DNA of 64,000 bases from Pustulibacterium marinum (GTDB lineage: Bacteria > Bacteroidota > Bacteroidia > Flavobacteriales > Flavobacteriaceae), in the NCBI RefSeq assembly GCF_900116665.1, contig NZ_FPBK01000001.1, positions 248,001-312,000 on the forward strand, written 5' to 3'. Numbering within the stretch: the stretch's first letter is position 1; each line of letters starts with the position of its first letter. A program made the translations under genes and the position numbers. The notes beneath the pieces were generated by a model. That model made no database searches. It had not been told where the DNA came from and saw nothing but the letters and a program-made list of their open reading frames with translations. This document shows positions 9,456 through 17,672 of this stretch, piece by piece.

Positions 9456-9524
9456 GGTATTTCGAAATTTATTTTGGTATGAAAAAAATCATTTATTTAA
9501 AAATATAACAAAAAGTTAATTTTA

Positions 9525-9556
9525 TAACAAAAAAAGACCGCCCCATGTGGAGCGGT
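9525..9556 (-). terminator. Intrinsic terminator of mscL
   Basis: On the minus strand ACCGCTCC-ACAT-GGGGCGGT forms an 8-bp stem (one G-U pair) at 9537-9556, followed by CTTTTTTT. It lies about 45 nt past the mscL stop codon. Confidence 0.8.
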
Positions 9557-9577
9557 TTAATGAAACTTAACAAGGTA

Positions 9578-9592
9578 GTGTAGCGGCTACAC
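9578..9592. repeat. Short perfect inverted repeat downstream of mscL
   Basis: GTGTAGC-G-GCTACAC: two 7-nt arms around one base, between the mscL stop and its terminator. The single-base spacer argues against an RNA hairpin; a protein-binding dyad is possible but unsupported. Confidence 0.35.
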
Positions 9593-9601
9593 GACGTATT
9601 T

Positions 9602-10018
9602 TTATTTATTCTTCAATAAATCTCTAATTTCAATAAGTAATTCTTCTTGTGTAGGGCCTTTAGGTGCAGCTGGTTTTGGTTCTTCTTTCTTTTGTGTTGC
9701 TTCATAGGCTTTCAAAGCCCAGTAAATAAAGAAACCTACAATAATAAAGTCGATAACCAATTGTATAAAGTTACCATATCTAATAGCAACTTCTGGTGAA
9801 GTTACTGCTCCATCTGCTCCAAGAATAGCATCTTTCAATACATATTTTAAATTGGTGAATTTTGTATTACCAAGTGCCAAACCGATAGGAGGCATGATAA
9901 TATCATTGGTAAAAGAGGTCACGATTTTTCCAAATGCTCCCCCAATAATTACTGCTGTAGATAGTTTTACAATATCACCTTTCAGTAGGAAAGTCTTGAA
10001 ATCTTTTAAAAAAGCCAT
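9602..10018 (-). CDS. mscL: Large-conductance mechanosensitive channel
   Basis: Inner-membrane pore that opens under membrane tension to release solutes during osmotic downshock. From the ATG at 10018 (MAFLKDFKTFLLKGD) the product has 138 residues, as in other MscL proteins; the ORF extends nine codons further upstream but the amphipathic N-terminal helix normally starts here. TM1 is in VVKLSTAVIIGGAFGKIV-like sequence (AVIIGGAFGKIVTSFTNDI), a periplasmic loop follows, TM2 is VIDFIIVGFFIYWALKA, and the charged C-terminal bundle ends EIRDLLKNK. It is 84 nt downstream of alr on the same strand and has its own terminator. Confidence 0.96.
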   Translation of the reverse strand: MAFLKDFKTFLLKGDIVKLSTAVIIGGAFGKIVTSFTNDIIMPPIGLALGNTKFTNLKYVLKDAILGADGAVTSPEVAIRYGNFIQLVIDFIIVGFFIYWALKAYEATQKKEEPKPAAPKGPTQEELLIEIRDLLKNK

Positions 10019-10102
10019 AGTTAAATATTTTAAATTGTTAGCCATTTAAAGATATATAAATTTTTTTATGTGTTTATTAATGAATTGATAAAGCTGTTTA
10101 AA

Positions 10103-11209
10103 TTACGTTAAAAACACGCGTTTTATACGTTTTGACAAGTCTGTGATGAGTTCATAAGAAATGGTTCCTGCAGCTTCGGCAAGATTTTCCGCCGTGTGTT
10201 CACGATCAAAAACAATAACCTCGTCGCCTTCATTGCAGTCAATATGAGTAACGTCTACCATTACCATATCCATACAAACATTGCCAACTATAGGTGCTTT
10301 TTTCCCATTTACAAATACAAAACCTTTTCCTTTTCCATAAATTCTGGTAAGTCCATCTGCATGGCCAATGGGTAATGTGGCTGTTTTAATTTCTTTATCG
10401 GTAATTAAACCTCTGTTATAGCCCAAACTATCTCCAGGTTGTAGGATGTGAATTTGAGAAATTACGGTTTTCAAGGTGGCAATTGGAGTAAAATTTGGCT
10501 GATACCGAACGTCGTTACCAAAACCATATAAACCAATTCCGCTTCGTACCATGTCAAAATGTGCTTCGGGATAGTTTAAAATTCCAGAAGTATTGCACAA
10601 GTGTAGTATTGGTTTGTAACCCAATTTTGTAATAAACGTTGAGGTGATGTCTTTAAATAAATTGATTTGATTTTTTGTGAATTCTTGTTCACTCAAGTCT
10701 TCGGAAGCAGCTAAATGTGAAAAACACGAAACTACTTTTACAGCATTTGTTTTTGCCAGTGTTTCAATGATAAAGTCAATATCAATTTTATCAAAGCCCA
10801 ATCTATTTAAACCCGTATTGAATTTTAAATGGATAGGATACGCATTTTGATTACTGTTTTCGGCAATTGAAATAAATTCAAGCAGTGTTTTTTTAGAGTA
10901 AATGCTAGGTTCCAGACGCCTATTGAGCAACGTTTGCAAATTGGCTTTTTGCGGGTGTAATACCAAAATAGGTTTTGTAATATCATTGTTGCGCAATTCT
11001 TCTCCCTCATTTGTGTAAGCTACGGCAAAATAGTCGGCATTGGCTTTTTGTAAATATTGGGCAATGGGAACTGAATCGTTACCATAAGAAAAAGCTTTTA
11101 CAACAGCCAAGAACTTGGTTTTTGGCTGAAGTTTAGATTTTAGTTCGTCAAAATTGTTTTGAAGAGCTTTTAAATCTATTTCCAGTGTAGTTTCAGTTGC
11201 CTTCGGCAT
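10103..11209 (-). CDS. alr: Alanine racemase
   Basis: PLP-dependent enzyme that makes D-alanine for peptidoglycan. 368 residues, usual length. The PLP lysine is in [11 protein letters not shown] near residue 37; the second catalytic residue, a tyrosine, is in [20 protein letters not shown] and the metal/substrate block [11 protein letters not shown] are typical of the beta domain. The start codon overlaps the end of tdk by 17 nt, so the two are translationally coupled. The N-terminus ([20 protein letters not shown]) begins directly with the first strand of the barrel. Confidence 0.96.
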   Translation of the reverse strand: MPKATETTLEIDLKALQNNFDELKSKLQPKTKFLAVVKAFSYGNDSVPIAQYLQKANADYFAVAYTNEGEELRNNDITKPILVLHPQKANLQTLLNRRLEPSIYSKKTLLEFISIAENSNQNAYPIHLKFNTGLNRLGFDKIDIDFIIETLAKTNAVKVVSCFSHLAASEDLSEQEFTKNQINLFKDITSTFITKLGYKPILHLCNTSGILNYPEAHFDMVRSGIGLYGFGNDVRYQPNFTPIATLKTVISQIHILQPGDSLGYNRGLITDKEIKTATLPIGHADGLTRIYGKGKGFVFVNGKKAPIVGNVCMDMVMVDVTHIDCNEGDEVIVFDREHTAENLAEAAGTISYELITDLSKRIKRVFLT

Positions 11210-11855
11210 CGTTTTTTGGAGTATCTTTCTTGAGAGGTATTTCTTCTACATCTTTTACCTCCATGTTGTTAACTTTTTCTTTTTGCATAGCTTTAAAGTA
11301 AGCAGCTCGGCTTAGCGGTTCATATTCATCAACTTCACCAAGGAGCACTAAATTGTCATTGGTAGATTTTCTAAAGCTATAATGAGCCAAATTTCCTGTG
11401 CGTGTGCATACTGCGTGTACTTTGGTCACGTATTCTGCAGTGGCCATTAATGCAGGCATGGGTCCAAACGGATTACCTTTAAAATCCATATCTAAACCGG
11501 CAACTACCACGCGAATGCCTCGATTGGCAAGATCATTACAAACCGATACAATTTCGTCATCAAAAAACTGAGCTTCGTCTATGCCAATAACATCGCAGTC
11601 ATCTGCCAATAGACGTATATTGGCAGCGGCAGGAACAGGAGTAGATCGTATTTCATTAGAATCATGAGAGACAACCATTTCTTCATCGTACCGAGTATCC
11701 ACAGCAGGTTTAAAAATTTCTACCTTCTGTTTTGCAAATTGAGCTCGTTTTAATCTACGAATTAATTCTTCGGTTTTACCGGAGAACATAGATCCGCAGA
11801 TCACCTCAATCCATCCAAATTGTTCTTTATGATTAACAGTATTTTCGAGAAACAT
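11193..11855 (-). CDS. tdk: Thymidine kinase (type II), with degenerate zinc-ribbon
   Basis: Salvages thymidine to TMP using ATP. 220 residues. The P-loop is [10 protein letters not shown] (residues 21-30) and the catalytic glutamate is E94 in GIDEAQFF. The lasso domain is unusual: of the four cysteines that bind the structural zinc in most type II kinases, only C150 remains (VCTRTG, then S182 and A185 in LSRAAYF). The final 30 residues are a charged tail. It is followed by alr with a 17-nt overlap. A TAACTTTG -7 element lies about 60 nt upstream, so this is the likely first gene of tdk-alr(-mscL). Confidence 0.95.
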   Translation of the reverse strand: MFLENTVNHKEQFGWIEVICGSMFSGKTEELIRRLKRAQFAKQKVEIFKPAVDTRYDEEMVVSHDSNEIRSTPVPAAANIRLLADDCDVIGIDEAQFFDDEIVSVCNDLANRGIRVVVAGLDMDFKGNPFGPMPALMATAEYVTKVHAVCTRTGNLAHYSFRKSTNDNLVLLGEVDEYEPLSRAAYFKAMQKEKVNNMEVKDVEEIPLKKDTPKNDAEGN

Positions 11856-11916
11856 TTCGTAATTTTCAGGTCGAAAAACAATAGTATTGCTTTTTTATAA
11901 AACTATAAAGCTCGTA

Positions 11917-11924
11917 CAAAGTTA
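11917..11924 (-). promoter_or_regulatory. -7 promoter element of tdk-alr
   Basis: TAACTTTG on the minus strand with TTG 16 nt further upstream (11941-11943). The 16-nt spacer is one short of the usual 17-23 range. It lies within the short divergent region shared with the 11963 gene. Confidence 0.5.
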
Positions 11925-11962
11925 TCAAAATCTAAAGTGCCAATTAGCCTAAAATTTTAAAA

Positions 11963-12805
11963 ATGAAGAAAAAGTTAGAGTCAGAATTAATAAGTATTGC
12001 ACATAACATCTTAAAACTGAAAGGGAAGGAAGATATCGATGCACTTTTGATAGCTACCCAAAAAGTTTACGAGAAACTTACAGTTTTAAAATTTGTAGAA
12101 GAACATTTTGGAGAAGTGCAACCTACTATTGGCAAGAGTGAAGTAGTTAGCAAGTTTGAAGAAATGGCTGGTAGCGTCATGACAGACAATAAAGAAGTGC
12201 CAGAAAGCAACCCAAATGAAGAGGATATTGTGTCGCCATTAATGGAGACTATCAAAGGTATGTTGGTAGAAATGCCAAGTGATAAAAAACAAGAAACCTT
12301 AGAAGATATTTTATCTGGTTTTGCTTCGGAGCCAATGTTTGTTAAGAAAGATGAAGCATCGGCAGAATCTTCTCATGTAATAGAACCAAAAGAAGAAGTT
12401 TCTATTCCAAAGGAAACTCCAAAGACAGAAGAAAAGGAAACCGTTTCGGATGATGAAATTAAAAATAGTGATTTTATAGAGCCTATTTTTGAGCCTGTTC
12501 AACCTAAAAAAGAGGAGTCAAAACCAGAGCCTGTAACTCAGCAAAAACAACTTTCTTTAAATGATCGCGTACATCGCTCGGGAATTCAAATTGGATTGAA
12601 TGACAGAATTGGCTTTGTAAAACATTTATTTGGAGGTAGCAATGAAGATTACAATAGAGTAGTTTCGCAACTGAATACAGCATCATCTTTTCAAGAAGCA
12701 CAACACTTTATAGAGCATATGGTAAAGCCCGATTATAACAATTGGGAAGGAAAAGAAGAATATGAAGCTAGATTCTATACGATTGTAGAAAAGCGTTTTA
12801 ATTAA
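11963..12805 (+). CDS. Acidic conserved hypothetical protein
   Basis: Not a named family to my knowledge. 280 residues with no signal peptide or membrane segment, so probably cytoplasmic. An N-terminal helical part (residues 1-60, KKKLESELISIAHNILKLKG) is followed by a Glu/Pro/Lys-rich low-complexity linker (about 60-190). The compact C-terminal part (about 190-280) holds the near-repeat LNDRVHRSGIQIGLNDRIGF and FGGSNEDYNRVVSQL. The layout resembles an adaptor with a flexible linker. It is divergent from tdk and convergent with the giant gene at 12802; both stop codons share one TTAA. Confidence 0.75.
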   Translation: MKKKLESELISIAHNILKLKGKEDIDALLIATQKVYEKLTVLKFVEEHFGEVQPTIGKSEVVSKFEEMAGSVMTDNKEVPESNPNEEDIVSPLMETIKGMLVEMPSDKKQETLEDILSGFASEPMFVKKDEASAESSHVIEPKEEVSIPKETPKTEEKETVSDDEIKNSDFIEPIFEPVQPKKEESKPEPVTQQKQLSLNDRVHRSGIQIGLNDRIGFVKHLFGGSNEDYNRVVSQLNTASSFQEAQHFIEHMVKPDYNNWEGKEEYEARFYTIVEKRFN

Positions 12806-15800
12806 TAATTAAGGTATAACCAACCTGTTCTTGGATCCATTCCGGGAATGGAAATTAAATAATAATAAGTGCCAACTGGTAATAACTGGTTGGCATTTTT
12901 TAATGCTCCTTTATTAGCGCGTCCATTCCAAGTATTACTGTAATTATCTTGTTCAAAAACCAATACACCGTGTCTATTGAAGATTTTGACATTGTTTTGC
13001 TCAAAATAGTCAATACAATCAATTACAAAATATTCATTAAAAGCATCACCATTTGGTGAAACACCATTGTAAATGTCAAAACACTGCGGCGTAACCAAAG
13101 CACTATCACTGTTGTTGCTGGAATCTCTATCTATTTGTTGTAGATAGGTAATGGTAGCAGTATTTATATATTCTTCTATATGAGTAACCGAAGCAATGAT
13201 GGTCAACGTAGCAGACTCGTTTGCATTTAGAATTGGAATTGTCCAATACGTTTCATCATAGTTCCCGGTAGACATTGTTGCAGAAATAAATTGATATCCT
13301 TCCGGCAATATTTCTGTGATTTCAATTTCTGAAGCAAAGACATTGCTGTTATTCGTAAGTACAATTTCAAAAGTAACCACATCGCCAAGTTGAGGAGTTT
13401 CGTTATCTACAGTTTTAGTAATAGAAAGATCTAGTTCTGGAGTGGGATTTTCTGTTACGGTAAGGGTAGCGTATGTATTTGTAGTTTCAATATTGAATCG
13501 ATCTGAAAAATTAGCATTTTCATTGATGAAATCTCCAGCATCACTAGCAGTTACATTGACCGAGAAAGAGCAATTTGCAACTCCTTCTGGAAAATACAAT
13601 CCTTGAACACCCACAAAGTCATCCCCATAAGCACCAACAAACGTAGCTGTAGTTCCATTTTGATTTTCCCATTGCGGACTATCTACCAACGATATTCCTG
13701 CTGGAAGTTGGTCTAAAAAACTAACGTCATACTGTTCTGGATTTCCGGTAATATTGGTAATGGTAAAAACCAGTGTACTTATTTGGCCGGTTTGAATAGC
13801 ATTTGGTTCAAAATACTTATCTAATTGAGGTGCTAAAACTTGTATGCTAGAAATAGAGATGTTAGTCTCCGGGTCAACTTCTCCATTACTCAAGATATCC
13901 GGGTTTACTTCGGCAATATTATTAAAAGATCCTCCAAAAGTGGGAGACATAGTAGGTACAATAACCTGCATACTGGCTCCGGGATCTATAGTTGGGATGA
14001 TTCCGCTAATACTATTTCCGCTTACAGAAAACCCTGAAATACAGCTAGCGTTTCCTTGTGTTACAGAACAAGTAGGATTCCCATTGATGATGAAAGCACT
14101 ATTCAATGTGGTACTAAAGGTAGCATTGGTAGCTGTAGAACTATTACTGCTGTTAGAAATATCTATTATCCAATTAAAATTACTGTCTACCGATACCGTA
14201 GGAGATGACGGATAGGTTTGAACAATTAAATCTACGCATGGTGTAAAATATGTGATTACGGTGGCAGCGTTGTTTGAAGAGTTGGCATCGAGTATTGGGT
14301 CTATGGTATCTATCAAAGTTTTTGTGGCAACAGGAACGGGTTCGCTACCACAATTAGGATTCCATTCAATGACCATTTCAAAAGTTATAGAGCTATTTTG
14401 CGGTAAAAGCCAATTTTCTTCCGGAGTAATTTCAAAAAAGAAATCTCCTGTACTATCATTTTCTACTCCTATGTAGGCATTTGGAATGTCTTGACAATTT
14501 GCAGTACCAGTTGTTTCTGTACAGTTTACTGAAATGAGAGTTCCGGTATACTGTGGTGTATTTGCGGGCGATACAAAATTGTAGTATTCTTTCAATTCAA
14601 AATAAGTATCTGTATTGCTATTATTGCTAACTACAATTTCATAGGTAATCGGTTCCCAAGATGTTGGAGTGCTTGCAGAGCTTCCTAAAGGAAGTTGGGG
14701 GGCTATTTGAGTTTTGGTTACAGATATATCGGTATTTTCACATAGATCGCTTGATGGGAGTTCAAATATTTCATTGTCATAGTTGTTATTAGTTTCGCAA
14801 TCAGGATCGGTTTGTACTTTTGTAGTTTTTACGTTGGAATTTAAAACAGTACTTGTGGCACAATCAGGTTCAAAAAACTTTACCACGGTTTCAAAAGTCA
14901 CACTTTCTCCAACAGCTAGGTCAAAATAACTACTGGTCCATTGTTGTGAAGTGGAAGTATAGTTATATGTAATGGTACTACAATCTACATTTCCTACAGT
15001 CTCCGTGCACGTAACAGAGATAATTTCCCATGGAATGTAGTTTCCTAATATGTTTTGAAGCATGGCATAGGTACTGGTATCAATTGGGCCATAATTAGTG
15101 ATTACGGTTTCAAAAGTAATTTCGTCTTCCCAATTTAAAACAGCACCATTGACAAGTCCATTGATTACTTCAGTTTCTATTCCAACATCGGTACATGGAC
15201 AATATGTGGCTTCCAAAAGTGGAGTGGTAACAATGTTTGAGGTAAAAGAACTATACGTGTTATTTAGCGTATAGGCATTCATTATGCTGTTGATCTCTAT
15301 AGGTTCTGGTACATTAAGAGCGCAATTGCCTTCATTAAATTTATAAATCAATTGAATTGTGATGGAAGCACCTGCAGGAAATATGGTGGTGGTTTCTTGC
15401 TCAAACATATCTTCAGCAACATTTGCTGACGCGGCATCTATATTTGCTACGGTTGATGAGAAGTCTGATAGCGAAATGCAATTCATTCCTGATGCTCCAA
15501 TACAGGAGACCGACATAAGCTGGGCTGTTGCCGTACCATTGGCTGTGGAAGTATTGAGATAAAGACTCGCAATAAAATTTTCTATAGGAAAATCTATAGA
15601 GCTATTATTGGTAAGTGTAAATTGATATGTAACGGTATTTCCCCAGTTTGAAATGCCACTTCCGGCAGGAGGATTCGTTTGAATTTGGGTGATAGAAAAA
15701 TCTAAAGCCACTTCATATATATTGGTGGAAATAATACTTTGGTTACTACTTTCATTAATATCTGTAGTTCCATCTGGCGGTAAAACGCTTGTAGAAGTAC

Positions 15801-16182
15801 TAATGCCTCCGGGATTCAATGGAGCATAAGCGCTTACCTTAATTTGTAAACTAGAAGAAGCAGGCATATTGGGTAGCGTACCAGTAAGTTGATTACCTAC
15901 CATAGTTAAGTCTGTTGGCAGCGTTGCACCTCCTAGAGCATTTAATCCGTTATAGTCTAAAACTTGAATGTTTGTATTAAGAGTTTGGCTAAAAATTGCA
16001 TTACTTACTGCATTGCCAGAATTTGTTATCGTGATCAAATAATAAAACTCTTCAAAAATGTGTAATTGAGATACTTGAGTATTATTTGTATTTCTAGCTT
16101 CTACAGAGATAGCCAAATCTGTTGTTTGCGAATTAGCAAAGAAAGTCCATAGTAGGATTATAAAGGTGGTAATTTTTCTCAT
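12802..16182 (-). CDS. Giant secreted DUF11-like repeat protein with T9SS type B sorting domain
   Basis: 1126-residue surface or extracellular protein. A signal peptide ends at ANSQ. The middle is about seven Ig-like repeats of the DUF11/CARDB kind, each around 130-150 residues and recognisable by phrases such as VTFEIVLTNNSN, FVFTITNITG-like strands and ILPEGYQF. Residues 1034-1126 are a gliding-motility-associated (type B) C-terminal signal: SPNGDAFNEYFVI, VKIFNRHGVLVFE, TWNGRANKG and GTYYYLI. Export across the outer membrane by the type IX system is therefore expected. Cysteine pairs are scattered through the repeats. An adhesin or structural role is likely, but no ligand domain is visible. 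Confidence 0.9.
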   Translation of the reverse strand: MRKITTFIILLWTFFANSQTTDLAISVEARNTNNTQVSQLHIFEEFYYLITITNSGNAVSNAIFSQTLNTNIQVLDYNGLNALGGATLPTDLTMVGNQLTGTLPNMPASSSLQIKVSAYAPLNPGGISTSTSVLPPDGTTDINESSNQSIISTNIYEVALDFSITQIQTNPPAGSGISNWGNTVTYQFTLTNNSSIDFPIENFIASLYLNTSTANGTATAQLMSVSCIGASGMNCISLSDFSSTVANIDAASANVAEDMFEQETTTIFPAGASITIQLIYKFNEGNCALNVPEPIEINSIMNAYTLNNTYSSFTSNIVTTPLLEATYCPCTDVGIETEVINGLVNGAVLNWEDEITFETVITNYGPIDTSTYAMLQNILGNYIPWEIISVTCTETVGNVDCSTITYNYTSTSQQWTSSYFDLAVGESVTFETVVKFFEPDCATSTVLNSNVKTTKVQTDPDCETNNNYDNEIFELPSSDLCENTDISVTKTQIAPQLPLGSSASTPTSWEPITYEIVVSNNSNTDTYFELKEYYNFVSPANTPQYTGTLISVNCTETTGTANCQDIPNAYIGVENDSTGDFFFEITPEENWLLPQNSSITFEMVIEWNPNCGSEPVPVATKTLIDTIDPILDANSSNNAATVITYFTPCVDLIVQTYPSSPTVSVDSNFNWIIDISNSSNSSTATNATFSTTLNSAFIINGNPTCSVTQGNASCISGFSVSGNSISGIIPTIDPGASMQVIVPTMSPTFGGSFNNIAEVNPDILSNGEVDPETNISISSIQVLAPQLDKYFEPNAIQTGQISTLVFTITNITGNPEQYDVSFLDQLPAGISLVDSPQWENQNGTTATFVGAYGDDFVGVQGLYFPEGVANCSFSVNVTASDAGDFINENANFSDRFNIETTNTYATLTVTENPTPELDLSITKTVDNETPQLGDVVTFEIVLTNNSNVFASEIEITEILPEGYQFISATMSTGNYDETYWTIPILNANESATLTIIASVTHIEEYINTATITYLQQIDRDSSNNSDSALVTPQCFDIYNGVSPNGDAFNEYFVIDCIDYFEQNNVKIFNRHGVLVFEQDNYSNTWNGRANKGALKNANQLLPVGTYYYLISIPGMDPRTGWLYLNY

Positions 16183-16242
16183 AACATCGGTCAGGTAATT
16201 TCTAAAGATAAAAAGTTTTTTTCAAAGCATCTATTTTCATCT

Positions 16243-16250
16243 TATTTTTG
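16243..16250 (+). promoter_or_regulatory. -7 promoter element of rsmI
   Basis: TATTTTTG, matching TANNTTTG, 17 nt before the rsmI ATG. No convincing -33 TTG. Confidence 0.45.
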
Positions 16251-16267
16251 CTCAATAACTTATCTGT

Positions 16268-16936
16268 ATGAAACTTTATTTAGTACCTACGCCAATTGGT
16301 AATCTGGAAGACATGACCTTTAGAGCTGTCAAAGTGCTCAAGGAAGTAGATTTTATATTAGCCGAAGATACCAGAACTAGTGGAAAGTTGCTTAAACATT
16401 TTGAAATAGGCACACCAATGCATAGTCATCACATGCATAATGAACACAAAACGGTGGATATGATCGTGAAGAGAATACAGAATGGAGAAACTGCAGCGTT
16501 GATAAGCGATGCCGGCACTCCTGCTATTTCAGACCCTGGTTTTTTATTAACAAGAGCCTGTGTAGAGCAAAATATACCAGTAGATTGTTTGCCTGGAGCT
16601 ACGGCTTTTGTGCCCGCGCTAGTGAATAGTGGTTTGCCTAACGATAAGTTTGTGTTTGAAGGTTTTTTACCTGTAAAGAAAGGAAGACAAACTCGTCTAA
16701 AGCTTTTAGCAGAAGAAAATAGAACAATCATATTCTATGAATCTCCGCATAAACTTTTGAAAACGCTTGATAGTTGTAAGGAATATTTTGGTGCGGATAG
16801 ATTAATTTCAGTATCCAGAGAAATAAGCAAATTACACGAAGAAACCGTTAGAGGAACTGTTGAAGAGGTGTTTAATTATTACAACATACATCCACCGAAA
16901 GGAGAAATAGTTATTGTAGTTTCCGGTAAAAAATAA
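16268..16936 (+). CDS. rsmI: 16S rRNA (cytidine-1402-2'-O)-methyltransferase
   Basis: SAM-dependent enzyme that 2'-O-methylates C1402 in the ribosomal decoding centre. 222 residues, slightly shorter than the E. coli protein because the C-terminal extension is missing. The diagnostic N-terminus LVPTPIGNLEDMTFRA is followed by AEDTRTSGKLLKHF, the SAM-site loop ISDAGTPAISDPG, CLPGATAFVPALVNSGL and FIFYESPHKL-type sequence (IIFYESPHKLL). It is divergent from the giant repeat protein and convergent with the ankyrin gene. Confidence 0.96.
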   Translation: MKLYLVPTPIGNLEDMTFRAVKVLKEVDFILAEDTRTSGKLLKHFEIGTPMHSHHMHNEHKTVDMIVKRIQNGETAALISDAGTPAISDPGFLLTRACVEQNIPVDCLPGATAFVPALVNSGLPNDKFVFEGFLPVKKGRQTRLKLLAEENRTIIFYESPHKLLKTLDSCKEYFGADRLISVSREISKLHEETVRGTVEEVFNYYNIHPPKGEIVIVVSGKK

Positions 16937-16975
16937 AAAAGATGGCTTTACTACGATATGCTGTAAAACCATCTT
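16935..16975 (-). terminator. Intrinsic terminator of the ankyrin gene
   Basis: On the minus strand AAGATGGTTTTAC (16963-16975) pairs with GTAAAGCCATCTT (16939-16951) with one U-G pair, followed by TTTTTATTTTT. On the plus strand the same site has a C-A mismatch and no T tract, so it mainly serves the minus-strand gene. Confidence 0.75.
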
Positions 16976-17003
16976 CCCAAAAATAACTAACAACTAAATA
17001 TGA

Positions 17004-17393
17004 TTACTTTGCTTTGAGAATTTCCAATGCGTCAGTGGCATTTGATAGTTCAGCAAATCTTTTTGCAGTAAATTTTAATTGATCTGATTTTGTTTTCGTT
17101 TTAGCTCCATTTTCTAATAAGATAGAAAGTATTTCAGCTTTATTAAATCGTGCAGCGTACATTAAAGGAGTTTTTCCCAAACATTTTTGATTGATATCTT
17201 CTCCAAGCACAATCATTCTTTTTACAGTTTTTACATCTCCAAGAACTATGGCCTTACAAAACGGATTCAAAGGCGTTTTTAGAATAATCTCAACAGCCGG
17301 ATTTGGCTTCACAGGATCTTCATTGATAAATGGATTTGCATTTGCGGCTAATACGGTTAAAGCCAAGGCGAAGATTAACATCAATTTTTTCAT
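17004..17393 (-). CDS. Small secreted ankyrin-repeat protein
   Basis: 129 residues. A signal peptide ends near ANAN, so the protein is periplasmic or secreted. Two to three ankyrin repeats are visible: FCKAIVLGDVKTVKRMIVLG, then GKTPLMYAARFNKAEILSIL and LENGAKTKTKSDQ. The canonical TPLMYAA turn is intact in the second repeat; the third is degraded. Ankyrin repeats bind other proteins, so a partner-binding or immunity-like role is possible, but no neighbouring toxin is present. It ends with a terminator at 16935-16975. Confidence 0.85.
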   Translation of the reverse strand: MKKLMLIFALALTVLAANANPFINEDPVKPNPAVEIILKTPLNPFCKAIVLGDVKTVKRMIVLGEDINQKCLGKTPLMYAARFNKAEILSILLENGAKTKTKSDQLKFTAKRFAELSNATDALEILKAK

Positions 17394-17634
17394 AATAATA
17401 AAGTTTTTTGATTAATGAATGATTTATTTGAGTGATGAGCTCACTATTATAGACTGTATAAGTTTCAGATTGTTACAGTAAGGTGGTGTGAAAATTTTCT
17501 TAAAATCAATTTTTGGTTATTATTTTTATCAAGATAATAATGATTATGAAATTTTAACAGTTTGTTATATTTTAACAATATTCATTAATATTTTTACAAA
17601 ATCGATCAAATTTTAAGGGCTAAAACGATTTTAT

Positions 17635-17642
17635 TAACTTTA
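17635..17642 (+). promoter_or_regulatory. Probable -7 element upstream of the first surface-protein gene
   Basis: TAACTTTA matches TANNTTTG at seven of eight positions and sits at the same place as the exact match TAAGTTTG (20638-20645) upstream of the paralogous gene. The 279-bp gap before this gene (17394-17672) is AT-rich and otherwise holds two copies of ATTTTAACA (17551-17559, 17569-17577). Confidence 0.4.
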
Positions 17643-17672
17643 CCTTAAATTAATTATCCAACCAATATTATT

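Noticed and set aside
13844-14215. 123-codon plus-strand ORF inside the giant repeat protein
   Set aside because: Antisense shadow of Ig-like repeats; no start signal or homology.
17004-17393. Ankyrin protein as an immunity factor of a toxin pair
   Set aside because: No toxin-like gene lies beside it, and it has its own terminator; the idea rests only on the ankyrin fold.
17394-17672. A riboswitch or small RNA before the first surface protein
   Set aside because: AT-rich and unstructured by eye; only promoter-like and short repeat motifs could be supported.
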